Assembly: GCA_902494535.1 (NCBI GenBank)
Contig: CABUTO010000029.1
Location: forward strand, 1-31,261
DNA length: 31,261 bases
Direction of reading: 5' to 3'
DNA from: an uncultured Collinsella sp.
GTDB lineage: Bacteria > Actinomycetota > Coriobacteriia > Coriobacteriales > Coriobacteriaceae
Position numbers and translations under genes: made by a program. The number at the start of each line of letters is the position of its first letter. The stretch's first letter is position 1. Shown piece after piece: positions 21,477 through 29,310 of the stretch. The notes below the pieces were generated by a model that saw only the letters and a list, made by a program, of their open reading frames with translations, was not told the origin of the DNA and made no database searches.

Positions 21477-23336
21477 CTACTGGGCGAATTGGCTGCGGTA
21501 GAGTTCGGCGTAGAAGCCGCCTGCCGCCAGCAGCTCGTCGTGTGTGCCGCGCTCGATAATCTCGCCGTCGCGCATGACCAGAATGCAGTCGGCGTTGCGA
21601 ATCGTCGACAGGCGGTGCGCCACCACAAAGCTTGTGCGGCCGGCCATAAGCTCGTCGAATGCCGCCTGCACCTGCAGCTCGGTGCGCGTATCGATACTCG
21701 AAGTCGCCTCGTCCAGCAGCAAGATAGCCGGATCGGTGAGCATAACGCGTGCGATGCACAACAGCTGCTTTTGGCCCTGGCTAAACGTGCCGCCGTCCTC
21801 GCCGATGACCGTATCGTAGCCGCCTGGCAGCTGCACGATAAACTTGTGCGCGTGCGCGCGCTTGGCAGCTTCGATAACCTGCTCGCGCGTGGCTCCTGGG
21901 CAACCGTAGGCGATGTTTTCCGCCACCGTGCCCTCGAACAGCCAAGTGTCCTGCAGCACCATGCCAAAGGCGCGGCGCAGGCTTGCGCGCGTGTAGTCGC
22001 GCGAGGAGCGACCATCGACCGCGATGCGGCCGGCATCGATATCGTAAAACCGCAGCAGCAGGTTGATGAGCGTCGTCTTGCCACAGCCCGTGGGGCCGAC
22101 CAGAGCAAAACGCATGCCGGGCTTGGCATCGATGCAGATATCCTGCAACAGCTTTCGGTCGGGCACATAGCTAAAGTCCACGTGTTCAAAGGTCACCTCG
22201 CCCTGCGGGGCGGCAAGCTCCACGGCATCTGGCGCATCGGGCTCCTGCTCGCGGGCATCGAGCAGTGCAAACATGCGGCGCGCCGAGGCATACGCGGTCT
22301 GGATCTGCGTAATGACGTTGGTGACCTCGTTGAACGGCTTGGTGTACTGGTTGGCGTAGGACAGGAAGATCTGCACGCCGCCCACCGTAAGCGCCGCCGG
22401 CACGCCCGTGATCACGCCCACGCAGCCGATCACGGCAACCACGGCGTAGATGATGTTGTTGATAAAACGTGTACCGGGATTGGAAAGCGAGCCCATAAAC
22501 TGCGCGCGCTCACCTGCCGTATAGAGCTCGGCGTTAAGGGCATCGAAGCGCGCTTGGGCGTTCGGGCCATAAGCAAACGCATCCACCAGCTTTTGCTCAC
22601 CCACATACTCCTCGATATGACCGCCGAGTTGGCCCTGGATGCGCTGTTGAGCAGTGAAGCTCTTATTGGAGAGCTTGGCAATAGCACCGGCTGCAAAAAT
22701 GGAAAGCGGCGTGACGAGTACCACCACGAGCGTCATGGTCAGGTTAATGGAGAGCATAAACGCGAGCGTGCCAACGATGGTGATAACGCCGGTGAATAGC
22801 TGGGTAAAGCCCTGCAGCAGGCCATCGCCCACCTGATCGACGTCGTTGACCACGCGGCTCATAAGGTCGCCGTGGGCATGGCTGTCGATAAAGCTGAGCG
22901 GCATGCGGCTGAGCTTGTTGCTCGCCTCCACGCGCATGTCGCGCACCGTCTCGTAGGACAGGCGGTTGACGCAATAGCCCTGCAGCCACTGGAAGGCCGC
23001 AGCACCTACGACGACAATCGCGAGCTTGGTAACGAGCGGCAGCAGCGCATCGAAGTCCACCTGCCCGGCGGTGACGATAAGGTCGATGCCCTCGCCAATG
23101 AGGATGGGCGTGTAGAGCTGCAGTATCACCGAGACGGCGGCACTCAAAAACGATGTCGCAAACGAGACGCGGTGCGGGCGAACATAGCCCAGCAGGCGGC
23201 GGGTCACCGCACCGGCGGGATAGCGCTCGGGGTCGCCGGGCTGGCGGGGACCGTCTCCCAGGTCGTTGAGACTATCGTTGCCGGACACGTTGGCCGTCAT
23301 CGTGGCGACCGAACCGGAAGAAGTATACGGATTCAT
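21477..23336 (-). CDS. ABC exporter half-transporter, catalytic-type subunit
   Basis: This 619-residue half-transporter has a six-helix exporter domain (residues ~50-340) fused to an ATPase domain. Walker A is GPTGCGKTT (~412), the signature loop is the variant FSQGQ (~520), and Walker B is AILLLDEATSSID (~540) with the normal catalytic glutamate; the switch histidine lies in VVAHRLSTI. The ATG directly follows the stop of the partner gene (TAAATG) with AAAGGAGGG before it, so translation is coupled. The partner has the complementary defects, which fits a heterodimeric exporter of the TM287/288, BmrCD or LmrCD type. Drugs, peptides or lipids are possible substrates; none can be deduced. The N-terminal ~45 residues are a Gly/Asp-rich extension. 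Confidence 0.9.
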   Translation of the reverse strand: MNPYTSSGSVATMTANVSGNDSLNDLGDGPRQPGDPERYPAGAVTRRLLGYVRPHRVSFATSFLSAAVSVILQLYTPILIGEGIDLIVTAGQVDFDALLPLVTKLAIVVVGAAAFQWLQGYCVNRLSYETVRDMRVEASNKLSRMPLSFIDSHAHGDLMSRVVNDVDQVGDGLLQGFTQLFTGVITIVGTLAFMLSINLTMTLVVVLVTPLSIFAAGAIAKLSNKSFTAQQRIQGQLGGHIEEYVGEQKLVDAFAYGPNAQARFDALNAELYTAGERAQFMGSLSNPGTRFINNIIYAVVAVIGCVGVITGVPAALTVGGVQIFLSYANQYTKPFNEVTNVITQIQTAYASARRMFALLDAREQEPDAPDAVELAAPQGEVTFEHVDFSYVPDRKLLQDICIDAKPGMRFALVGPTGCGKTTLINLLLRFYDIDAGRIAVDGRSSRDYTRASLRRAFGMVLQDTWLFEGTVAENIAYGCPGATREQVIEAAKRAHAHKFIVQLPGGYDTVIGEDGGTFSQGQKQLLCIARVMLTDPAILLLDEATSSIDTRTELQVQAAFDELMAGRTSFVVAHRLSTIRNADCILVMRDGEIIERGTHDELLAAGGFYAELYRSQFAQ

Positions 23337-25202
23337 TTAGCAGCCCTCCTTTGCGCAGACGAATGCGGGGGCGCACGCGGCGCCTGGGGCGGGCACGGGC
23401 GCCGTACTCCCCTGCCGGCCCTCGAGCTCCTCGCGGCGAAGCTGCGACTGGCAAATCTCGCGATAGAGCTGGCAGGTCGCGTACAGCTCATCGTGCGTGC
23501 CCAGACCCGCGACCGATCCGTGGTCGAGTACGCAGATTATGTCGACATCGCGAACGGTCGAGACGCGTTGGCTCACAACCACCGTGGTCAGCGGCAGCGC
23601 GCCCTCGGCGGCACCGCGCGTGCTTCGTTCGCGAATGGCATGGCGAAGTGCCGCGTCGGTCTTAAAGTCGAGCGCCGAGGCGGAATCGTCCATGATCAAT
23701 ATCTGAGGCGAACCTACCAAGGCGCGCGCGATAGTCAGACGCTGACGTTGGCCCCCGCTAAAGTTCTTGCCGCCCGCCTCGACCGGAGCATCTAAGCCCT
23801 GGGGCTTGTCGCGCACGAACTCGCTGGCCTGCGCCATATCGAGCGCCGCCCAGAGCTCCTCGTCGGTTGCTGCCTTGTCGCGCCAGGTCAGGTTGCTGCG
23901 GATTGTGCCGCTCACCAGCGAAGCGCGCTGCGGAACGGTCGCGACCACACGACGCAGCTGGTCGAGCGGCCAGGTGTGCACGTCGGCGCCCATCACGCTC
24001 ACGCGGCCGGTACTCACATCGTACAGGCGCGGGATAAGCGAGACGAGTGTGGACTTGCCGCTACCCGTGCCGCCGATAATGCCGAGCGTTTTGCCCAGCG
24101 GCAGCTCCAGGGTCACATCGCTCACGGCATTTGCCGCGCCCGCGCCAAACGAAAAGCCCGCATGGTCAAAGCTCAGCGCAGGGACCGGAACAGCGCCACC
24201 CGCCAGGTCGCTCGGCTCAGGCAGCGCGACCGGCTGGTTGCCCTCGTCGGTGATGCTCGGCTCGCAATTGAGCACCTCGTTGATGCGCGACGCGCTGGCG
24301 CTCGCCTTGGTAAAGACAACGACCAGGTTGGCCACGTAGACGATGGAGGTGAGGGTCTGCGTCATGTAGTTCACAAACGCCATGACCTGGCCCTGCGTGA
24401 GCTCGCCCACGTTGACCTGGATGCCGCCCACCCACAGGATGGCGCACACGCCCAGGTTCATCACCAAAAACGTGACGGGGTTAAGGACCGACGAGAGCTT
24501 ACCCACCGCGATGGCGACATGCGCCTGGTCGTCGGCCGCACGAGCAAAACGCTCGCGCTCGTGGTCTTCGCGCACAAACGCGCGGACCACGCGGGCACCC
24601 GAAAGCCCCTCGCGGCAGACAAGCGCGATGCGGTCGAGCTTTGCCTGCAGCTGCTTGTAGTACGGAATGCAGCGCGCCATGACAAACCAAAACACCAAGC
24701 CGATGGCGGGCGTGCAAATCAAAAAGATGATGCCGAGCTTAAGGTCGATGGCAAGGGCCGCGCACATAGAACCCACCGCCAAGAAGGGCCAGCGGATGAG
24801 CATGCGCACGCCCAGCGCCACAGCGAGCTGCACCTGGTTGACATCGTTGGTAATGCGCGTGATGAGCGACGGCGTGCCAAAGCGATCGAGTTCGACATAG
24901 CTCAGTTCGTTGATGTGCTGGTAGAGTGCACCGCGAATGTCGGTACCCATGCCCTGCGAAGTCAGCGCCGCCATCTTTTGGCAGACGAGCGTAAACGAGA
25001 TGCCGATCACAGCCATGGCGCCAAGCACCATACCGTAGTGGATAACGGCGTTCACGTCGTGCGAGCCAATGCCCTTATCGATCATCTGGGCAATCACCAG
25101 CGGCGTCAGCAGGTCAAAGATCACTTCGATCAGCTTGCACGCAGGACCAATCGCCATATACCGGCGAAACTTACCACCAAAACGCCTGAGCAGCTCAATC
25201 AT
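23337..25202 (-). CDS. ABC exporter half-transporter, degenerate-site subunit
   Basis: This 621-residue half-transporter has a six-helix exporter domain (residues ~15-310) and a C-terminal ATPase. Walker A is GGTGSGKST (~380) and the signature FSGGQRQR (~482) is normal. Walker B reads ILIMDDSASALD (~502), with aspartate where the catalytic glutamate should be, so the site built on this Walker B is expected to be weak or non-hydrolysing. The switch histidine is also replaced: the usual H-R-x-S-T appears as VVSQRVSTV, with Gln. Both changes are typical of one half of heterodimeric exporters. The ATG at 25202 is used because AAGGAG lies ~9 nt upstream; an earlier TTG has no site. It is the first gene of a two-gene operon and diverges from the coiled-coil surface protein gene. 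Confidence 0.9.
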   Translation of the reverse strand: MIELLRRFGGKFRRYMAIGPACKLIEVIFDLLTPLVIAQMIDKGIGSHDVNAVIHYGMVLGAMAVIGISFTLVCQKMAALTSQGMGTDIRGALYQHINELSYVELDRFGTPSLITRITNDVNQVQLAVALGVRMLIRWPFLAVGSMCAALAIDLKLGIIFLICTPAIGLVFWFVMARCIPYYKQLQAKLDRIALVCREGLSGARVVRAFVREDHERERFARAADDQAHVAIAVGKLSSVLNPVTFLVMNLGVCAILWVGGIQVNVGELTQGQVMAFVNYMTQTLTSIVYVANLVVVFTKASASASRINEVLNCEPSITDEGNQPVALPEPSDLAGGAVPVPALSFDHAGFSFGAGAANAVSDVTLELPLGKTLGIIGGTGSGKSTLVSLIPRLYDVSTGRVSVMGADVHTWPLDQLRRVVATVPQRASLVSGTIRSNLTWRDKAATDEELWAALDMAQASEFVRDKPQGLDAPVEAGGKNFSGGQRQRLTIARALVGSPQILIMDDSASALDFKTDAALRHAIRERSTRGAAEGALPLTTVVVSQRVSTVRDVDIICVLDHGSVAGLGTHDELYATCQLYREICQSQLRREELEGRQGSTAPVPAPGAACAPAFVCAKEGC

Positions 25203-25358
25203 GTATAGGCGCTCCTTATCATCATTCACACTCAATTCGAATCATGATAGTACGGTGAGCCCAAAAGACGAGTAAACAACTCGCCATTTCTAATGGGATT
25301 CGGTTTCCAAAGAAGCGGAGAGGCACGCGCACACCCAGCCAGTGTCGGGTCGACCGCC

Positions 25359-25367
25359 TGATATACT
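25359..25367 (+). promoter_or_regulatory. extended -10 promoter of the coiled-coil surface protein gene
   Basis: TGATATACT matches an extended -10 element (TG, one base, TATACT) about 50 bp before the ATG at 25418. The -35 region (GTCGGG area) is weak, as is common with extended -10 promoters. Confidence 0.5.
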
Positions 25368-25417
25368 TACATTAGTGCTACCAAGTTAGTCGCCGACCCT
25401 TGAAATGAGGTGCCGAG

Positions 25418-26485
25418 ATGAACGACATTCTCGCAAGAAGAGCAAGACGAGCAACTGTGGGCATCGCCCTTTCCGCGGCACTTGTCGCGGGAATCGCCCC
25501 CGTAGCGGCGATCGCGGCAGAAACCAGTTCCCCCACCGATGCGGCCGTTTCGCAGACGAGCGCCACCAACGGCAATTCGGGCGCCCCGCAGACAGAAGAC
25601 GCGGCCGCCGCAAAAGAAAAAGCGTATGCAGCCATGCAGGAAGCGCTCAAAAACCTCGAGGCCGCAAAAAACGCCGCAAGTCCCGAGAAAATTGCGAGAT
25701 TCAATGATGACATTACCCGTTTTCAAGAGTACCGCGAAAAGATGGCGGCGCAAGCCGCCGAAGGGAGGGAACTCCTTCCCACCATGCAAGCGGACGTCGA
25801 TGCTGCCCAAGCCAAATACGACGGGGCCATCAACCGGGTAAGCGAGCTCCAGGCAGAATTAGAGAAGAAACATGAGATGCTTAAGACACTCGAAGCACTC
25901 GGCTACGAGGAGTTTGTCGAAACTACTAAACAGCAAATAAAGCAGTTGCACAGTGAGATCATATCGGCAAAAACGCACGTAAACTATTGCGAAACGGAGC
26001 TCCGCGAGTTCCAGTACCGCCTCAGAAGAGAGGAAAGACGAGTTAATGACTGTGAACGTGCTGTAGAGAAATATAAAGCCGATATCGACCGGTTCACAGC
26101 CTGGCGAGATGCGCTCCTCGACAATTTGAAAAAAGCGCAAACGGCCTATGACGACGCCTGCAAGGCATACGAAGAGGCGAAAGCCGCGGCAGACAAGGCC
26201 ACCTCGCCCGAGATAACGAAACCGACCGAGACGACGCCCCCCTCCGGCTCAACGCAACCCGCCGAGGCGACACCGCCCGTTGCCTCACCTGCAACCGGCA
26301 AAGACGCCCTACCAAGCTCCACCAAGCAGGCGAACTCGAGCAGCGGCAAGCAAGCAAATACGACCGCCGGCAAGCTCGCGAACACGGGCGACACAGCACC
26401 GAGCGCAATAGCACTCGCAGGAATCGCCGCCATGGGACTCGGAATAACCGCCACAGCCACACGCCGCATCAAGAACTCAAAATAG
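25418..26485 (+). CDS. LAxTG-anchored coiled-coil surface protein
   Basis: This 355-residue wall protein has a Sec signal peptide (residues ~1-33, ending IAAIAA). A short Ser/Thr-rich stretch follows, then a long alpha-helical coiled coil at ~60-265 (for example RFQEYREKMAAQAAEGRELL and VEKYKADIDRFTAWRDAL). A Pro/Thr/Ser-rich wall spacer at ~270-315 follows, then the sorting signal LANTGD (from residue 320), a hydrophobic helix and RRIKNSK. Its codons include more A/T-rich choices in the coiled-coil part than in neighbouring genes. The ATG at 25418 follows GAGGTG at ~7 nt. It is monocistronic with its own promoter and a strong terminator. The ligand is unknown; coiled-coil wall proteins often act as stalks or adhesins. 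Confidence 0.87.
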   Translation: MNDILARRARRATVGIALSAALVAGIAPVAAIAAETSSPTDAAVSQTSATNGNSGAPQTEDAAAAKEKAYAAMQEALKNLEAAKNAASPEKIARFNDDITRFQEYREKMAAQAAEGRELLPTMQADVDAAQAKYDGAINRVSELQAELEKKHEMLKTLEALGYEEFVETTKQQIKQLHSEIISAKTHVNYCETELREFQYRLRREERRVNDCERAVEKYKADIDRFTAWRDALLDNLKKAQTAYDDACKAYEEAKAAADKATSPEITKPTETTPPSGSTQPAEATPPVASPATGKDALPSSTKQANSSSGKQANTTAGKLANTGDTAPSAIALAGIAAMGLGITATATRRIKNSK

Positions 26486-26530
26486 CTGCCAGCGGTTATT
26501 GTCTTCGCCAATCCACAAGCCAAGAGACAA

Positions 26531-26571
26531 AAAGAGGTCCGTTTCCCCAACCCAGGGAAACGGACCTCTTT
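26531..26571 (+). terminator. strong intrinsic terminator of the coiled-coil protein gene
   Basis: AAAGAGGTCCGTTTCCC (26531-26547) and GGGAAACGGACCTCTTT (26555-26571) are perfect 17-bp inverted repeats around a 7-nt loop. The A/T ends allow action on both strands. It lies ~46 bp after the stop codon. The stretch 26572-26711 holds nothing recognisable. Confidence 0.85.
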
Positions 26572-26711
26572 ACTTGAAAAAACAAATGGTAATGCCGCCG
26601 TCTCTTGAACCACGCAGCCATCAATGCCCAGACAACACCAGCAAGCCGCATTCCGCAAGGGATAGATTAAATTAGATAAACGCGCCTTTACGGGTGATTT
26701 TTGGACGACGG

Positions 26712-26806
26712 GGCCCGGCCGGCGGCGAGGTGTTTGGTAGTCGAGCGATCCCGCAGGCGAAGCCGAGGACCAGCGAGACACCAAATACCTCGTCGCCGGC
26801 CGGGCC
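26712..26806. repeat. long GC-rich palindrome next to the SRP RNA gene
   Basis: A 27-nt arm (26712-26738, GGCCCGGCCGGCGGCGAGG then TGTTTGGT) pairs with 26780-26806; the only two deviations are G-T pairs. The 41-nt interior, read on the minus strand, contains GTCCT and TGCGG words loosely like the SE core. Its arm also resembles the CCCGGCGG...TAT..AGGT pattern of the SE half copy. It may be a diverged SE relative lacking the terminator hairpin; this is uncertain. It starts ~12 bp beyond the SRP RNA terminator. Confidence 0.75.
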
Positions 26807-26819
26807 ATGTCGCGGCACC

Positions 26820-26942
26820 AAAAAGCGCCCGTGCGCTCGATGGATTCGGATGCCCGACAGAGGCTCCTTATGGCTGCTTCCTTCCGGACCTGACCAGATT
26901 CGGAACATGTCGTCATCCGAACCCATCGAACGCGCTAGGCGC
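26820..26942 (-). ncRNA. ffs: signal recognition particle RNA, small bacterial type
   Basis: On the minus strand the conserved apical core of SRP RNA is present: GGTCAGGTCCGGAAGGAAGC, followed by AGCC (26872-26896). This is the GGAA tetraloop and the asymmetric internal loop bound by Ffh. The flanks TCGATGGGTTCGGATG and CATCCGAATCCATCGA (26838-26853 with 26914-26929) close a long stem with one G-U. There is no Alu domain, so it is the short (~100-nt) form used in targeting membrane proteins with Ffh and FtsY. The 3' end is an AGCGC-ACGG-GCGCT-TTTT terminator at about 26820-26838. The ends are placed from the promoter and terminator and may be off by several bases. Confidence 0.9.
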
Positions 26943-26949
26943 TCGGTAT

Positions 26950-26978
26950 ATCTTACCTGCTCCCGCCCGCCAGAGCAA
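26950..26978 (-). promoter_or_regulatory. promoter of the SRP RNA gene
   Basis: On the minus strand TTGCTC (26978-26973) and TAAGAT (26955-26950) are separated by 17 bp and lie just upstream of the SRP RNA 5' end. Confidence 0.55.
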
Positions 26979-26987
26979 GGTAGCTAA

Positions 26988-27069
26988 TTTGGGACGGGGC
27001 TTTTTTGACTACTTTTGCAGCCCGATTGTCAGAGCAGCCAATGAGTAGTCAAAATAGTCCCATCCCAAA
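26988..27069. repeat. 82-bp palindrome, 26-bp arms
   Basis: TTTGGGACGGGGCTTTTTTG...ACT (26988-27013) and its partner at 27044-27069 are inverted repeats that differ at three positions. The interior is 30 nt. It begins ~10 bp upstream of the SRP RNA -35 box. The sequence is unrelated to the other palindromes nearby. No coding potential is seen. Confidence 0.7.
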
Positions 27070-27104
27070 ATGACCGGCTTGGTGCCGCACCACAGAAAGG
27101 GCCC

Positions 27105-27232
27105 ATCTACTACGTTTAGGCCACAGGGGTCAACCATAGCCGGCTTTTTCGAAAATCGGCAAGCTTTCTACCTGCGGTTTTAATTTCACAAAATCCGGGA
27201 TGGTCGAGGGTGTTCCGTTAAACGTAGTAGAT
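27105..27232. mobile_element. MITE-like element with 14-bp terminal inverted repeats
   Basis: ATCTACTACGTTTA (27105-27118) and TAAACGTAGTAGAT (27219-27232) are perfect inverted repeats bounding ~128 bp without a reading frame. A small internal hairpin (GCCG...CGGC) is present. The size and clean ends suggest a miniature transposable element or its remnant. No target duplication is evident. Confidence 0.5.
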
Positions 27233-27299
27233 TGCCACATTTCATGACAGACGGTCCGGCTCGAGACCCAAGGCAGCCAGCCTCGAATGGACATTCTCG

Positions 27300-27368
27300 A
27301 AGTTGCGGTGGAATACGGACTGAATTGGCCCCTTTAAGGCAAAAACGCTCCGTATTTCACCGCAACTT
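27300..27368. repeat. palindrome downstream of the tadA-glycerate kinase gene
   Basis: AAGTTGCGGTGGAATACGGA (27300-27319) pairs with TCCGTATTTCACCGCAACTT (27349-27368); the only exception is one G-T pair. The interior is 29 nt. CTCGA/TCGAG words flank it. It lies 17 bp past the stop of the minus-strand fusion gene. No U-run follows, so a terminator role is doubtful. The stretch 27233-27299 holds nothing recognisable. Confidence 0.65.
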
Positions 27369-27384
27369 ATCGAGGGGATGGGTT

Positions 27385-29166
27385 TTAGAGGCGAGCGAGG
27401 TCGTAGGCTTGGGCGGCTGACTCACCGGCGAAGATGAGGTTGGTTGTGGCTTCCTGAGGATTGAGCGCCTGGTCGAGAGGCATGGGCTTGCGGCAGATCG
27501 GCAGTACCAAGTCGATACCTTGCTCATATACCGCGTTCAGGTTGTCAGCACGGCCGCCCACGACGGCGACCACCGGCTTGCCATATCGCCTGGCGCGGCG
27601 AGCCACACCCACCGGCGCCTTACCGGCGGCGGACTGCTCATCCATATTGCCCTCGCCCGTTATGACCAGGTCGACATCGCGCACGCGCTCGTCAAACCCC
27701 ACGAGATCGAGCACCGTCTCCACGCCCGAACGCAGCTCCGCCCCGAGCGCCAGCAGCGCGGCACCCAGGCCGCCTGCGGCACCGGCACCGGGCACTCCGA
27801 GCACCGAGCCAAATGTCCGAGCACCCTCGGGCACGCGCAACAATCCCTGAGCCCGCACCCCGGTAATTGCCGCATCGAGCAGGCGACCGTAGCCGACCAT
27901 CCAGCTGTCGTACCTGCGCAGCGCCTCAGCGTCATCCGTCGGCAGGCCCTTCTGCCCGCCAAACACCGCCAGCGCACCGCGGCGTCCCACGAGCGGATTC
28001 TCGACATCCGAAAGCACAACGATACGAGCGCCGCTCAGTGCACGAAGCGCTGACGTCAAATCGATACTCGACACGTGTTCAAGGCCCGCAAGACCGGGGG
28101 CGACATCGCAGTCCTGATCATCGACCACACGCGCGCCCAGCGCCTGCAGCATGCCGGCGCCACCGTCGTTGGTGGCACTGCCGCCCAAGCCAATATAGAT
28201 AGTCTTTACCCCGACACGAGCTGCACGGAGCATCAGCTCGCCCACGCCATAGGTTGTAGCAGCCAGCGCCGCCGATTCCGTGCAAGGTGAGTACCCGATG
28301 CCTGCTGCTTCGGCCATCTCAATAACAACCGACTCGTGCTCGCCGTCCACTAACATCCGGGCAGGCACACCATCGCCAAAGGGTCCCGCAACCTCGCAGG
28401 TCACAATCTCACCGCCGCATGCGGCAACGGCATCGAGCGTTCCCTCGCCACCATCTGCCAGCGGCAATGCGCGCACCTCGGCATCGGGCCAAACGCGGCG
28501 CACGCCTTCGGCAACCGCCGCCTCCGCCTGCGCACTCGACACGCTGCCCTTAAAGGAGTCGATCGCCAACAGCACACGGCGAGGCCGGCGGCACGCAGGG
28601 CCAAAGTCAACCGCCGTGCCAGCATCCTCACCGGCACCTGCAAGCGCTGCGGCGTGAGCGGCGTGTGCTTCAAGATCGGCACCGCAACCGCAATCAGCGC
28701 CACCCGCTCCGCGCAGACCGCCAAAATAGCTACTCAGCAGCTCGCGGCATTCATCCGCCAGGACCCCAGCCGTCACGTTAAACCGATGATTCAGGCGCGA
28801 GTCGGCATTCAAATCGTATAGGGATCCCAACGCGCCCGCCTTGGCATCACTCGCGCCATACACGCAGCGTCCCACGCGCGCGTTGACCATAAGACCCGCG
28901 CACATGCAGCAAGGCTCGAGCGTTACATAGACCGTGCAATCGTAAAGGCGCCAGCGACCGAGCGACCGAGCGGCAGCGCACAGGGCCGCAAACTCGGCAT
29001 GAGCCGAAGGATCCTGGTCGAGCTCGCGACGATTATGCGCCCGCGCGACGATCTCGCCGTCGCGCACCACTACGGCTCCGATGGGCACCTCGCCCACCGC
29101 AGCGGCGGCGCGAGCCTCCGCCAGCGCCTCGCGCATGAACTTCTCGTCGATTTCGGTGATCGTCAT
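27385..29166 (-). CDS. fusion of tRNA adenosine deaminase (TadA) and glycerate 2-kinase
   Basis: One uninterrupted frame of 593 codons joins two enzymes. Residues 1-152 are a complete TadA: the zinc site is HAE (His56, Glu58 proton shuttle) and PCCMC (Cys86, Cys89). TadA turns A34 of tRNA-Arg(ACG) into inosine. Residues 153-195 are an Ala/Gly-rich linker with CGCG. From 196 to the end is a GarK/GlxK-type glycerate kinase, with RRVLLAIDSFKGS at its start, LGGSATNDGGAGM in the middle and VITGEGNMDEQSAAGK near the end; such enzymes phosphorylate D-glycerate at the 2-position. The ATG at 29166 has GGGAAGG ~7 nt before it. It stands alone, divergent from tRNA-Ser. Separate enzymes are the norm, so this is unusual; a sequencing frameshift could also join two adjacent genes. 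Confidence 0.88.
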   Translation of the reverse strand: MTITEIDEKFMREALAEARAAAAVGEVPIGAVVVRDGEIVARAHNRRELDQDPSAHAEFAALCAAARSLGRWRLYDCTVYVTLEPCCMCAGLMVNARVGRCVYGASDAKAGALGSLYDLNADSRLNHRFNVTAGVLADECRELLSSYFGGLRGAGGADCGCGADLEAHAAHAAALAGAGEDAGTAVDFGPACRRPRRVLLAIDSFKGSVSSAQAEAAVAEGVRRVWPDAEVRALPLADGGEGTLDAVAACGGEIVTCEVAGPFGDGVPARMLVDGEHESVVIEMAEAAGIGYSPCTESAALAATTYGVGELMLRAARVGVKTIYIGLGGSATNDGGAGMLQALGARVVDDQDCDVAPGLAGLEHVSSIDLTSALRALSGARIVVLSDVENPLVGRRGALAVFGGQKGLPTDDAEALRRYDSWMVGYGRLLDAAITGVRAQGLLRVPEGARTFGSVLGVPGAGAAGGLGAALLALGAELRSGVETVLDLVGFDERVRDVDLVITGEGNMDEQSAAGKAPVGVARRARRYGKPVVAVVGGRADNLNAVYEQGIDLVLPICRKPMPLDQALNPQEATTNLIFAGESAAQAYDLARL

Positions 29167-29217
29167 CGTTCGCCTTCCCTGTTGCAAATTCAAAACGATG
29201 CTATCATTACGACTCAC

Positions 29218-29307
29218 GGAGAGATGGCAGAGCGGTTGAATGCGGCGGTCTTGAAAACCGTTGAGCGCGAGAGCGTTCCGGGGGTTCGAATCCCCCTCTC
29301 TCCGCCA
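29218..29307 (+). tRNA. tRNA-Ser (anticodon UGA)
   Basis: This 90-nt class II tRNA has a 7-bp acceptor stem GGAGAGA/TCTCTCC (29218-29224 with 29297-29303), discriminator G and encoded CCA. The anticodon loop CTTGAAA places TGA at 29252-29254. The long variable arm TTGAGCGCGAGAGCGTTCC and the T loop GGTTCGAATCC are typical of serine tRNAs. It reads UCA codons. Its 3' end lies 4 bp from the stop of the convergent TetR gene, and no terminator is visible. Confidence 0.97.
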
Positions 29308-29310
29308 CTC

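Noticed and set aside
26146..26916. 256-residue minus-strand frame crossing the terminator and SRP RNA
   Set aside because: It runs through the SRP RNA, a palindrome, a terminator and antisense to the coiled-coil protein, so it cannot be a real gene.
29218..29307. tRNA-Ser as an attachment site of an integrated element
   Set aside because: No integrase gene and no repeat of the tRNA 3' end were seen nearby.
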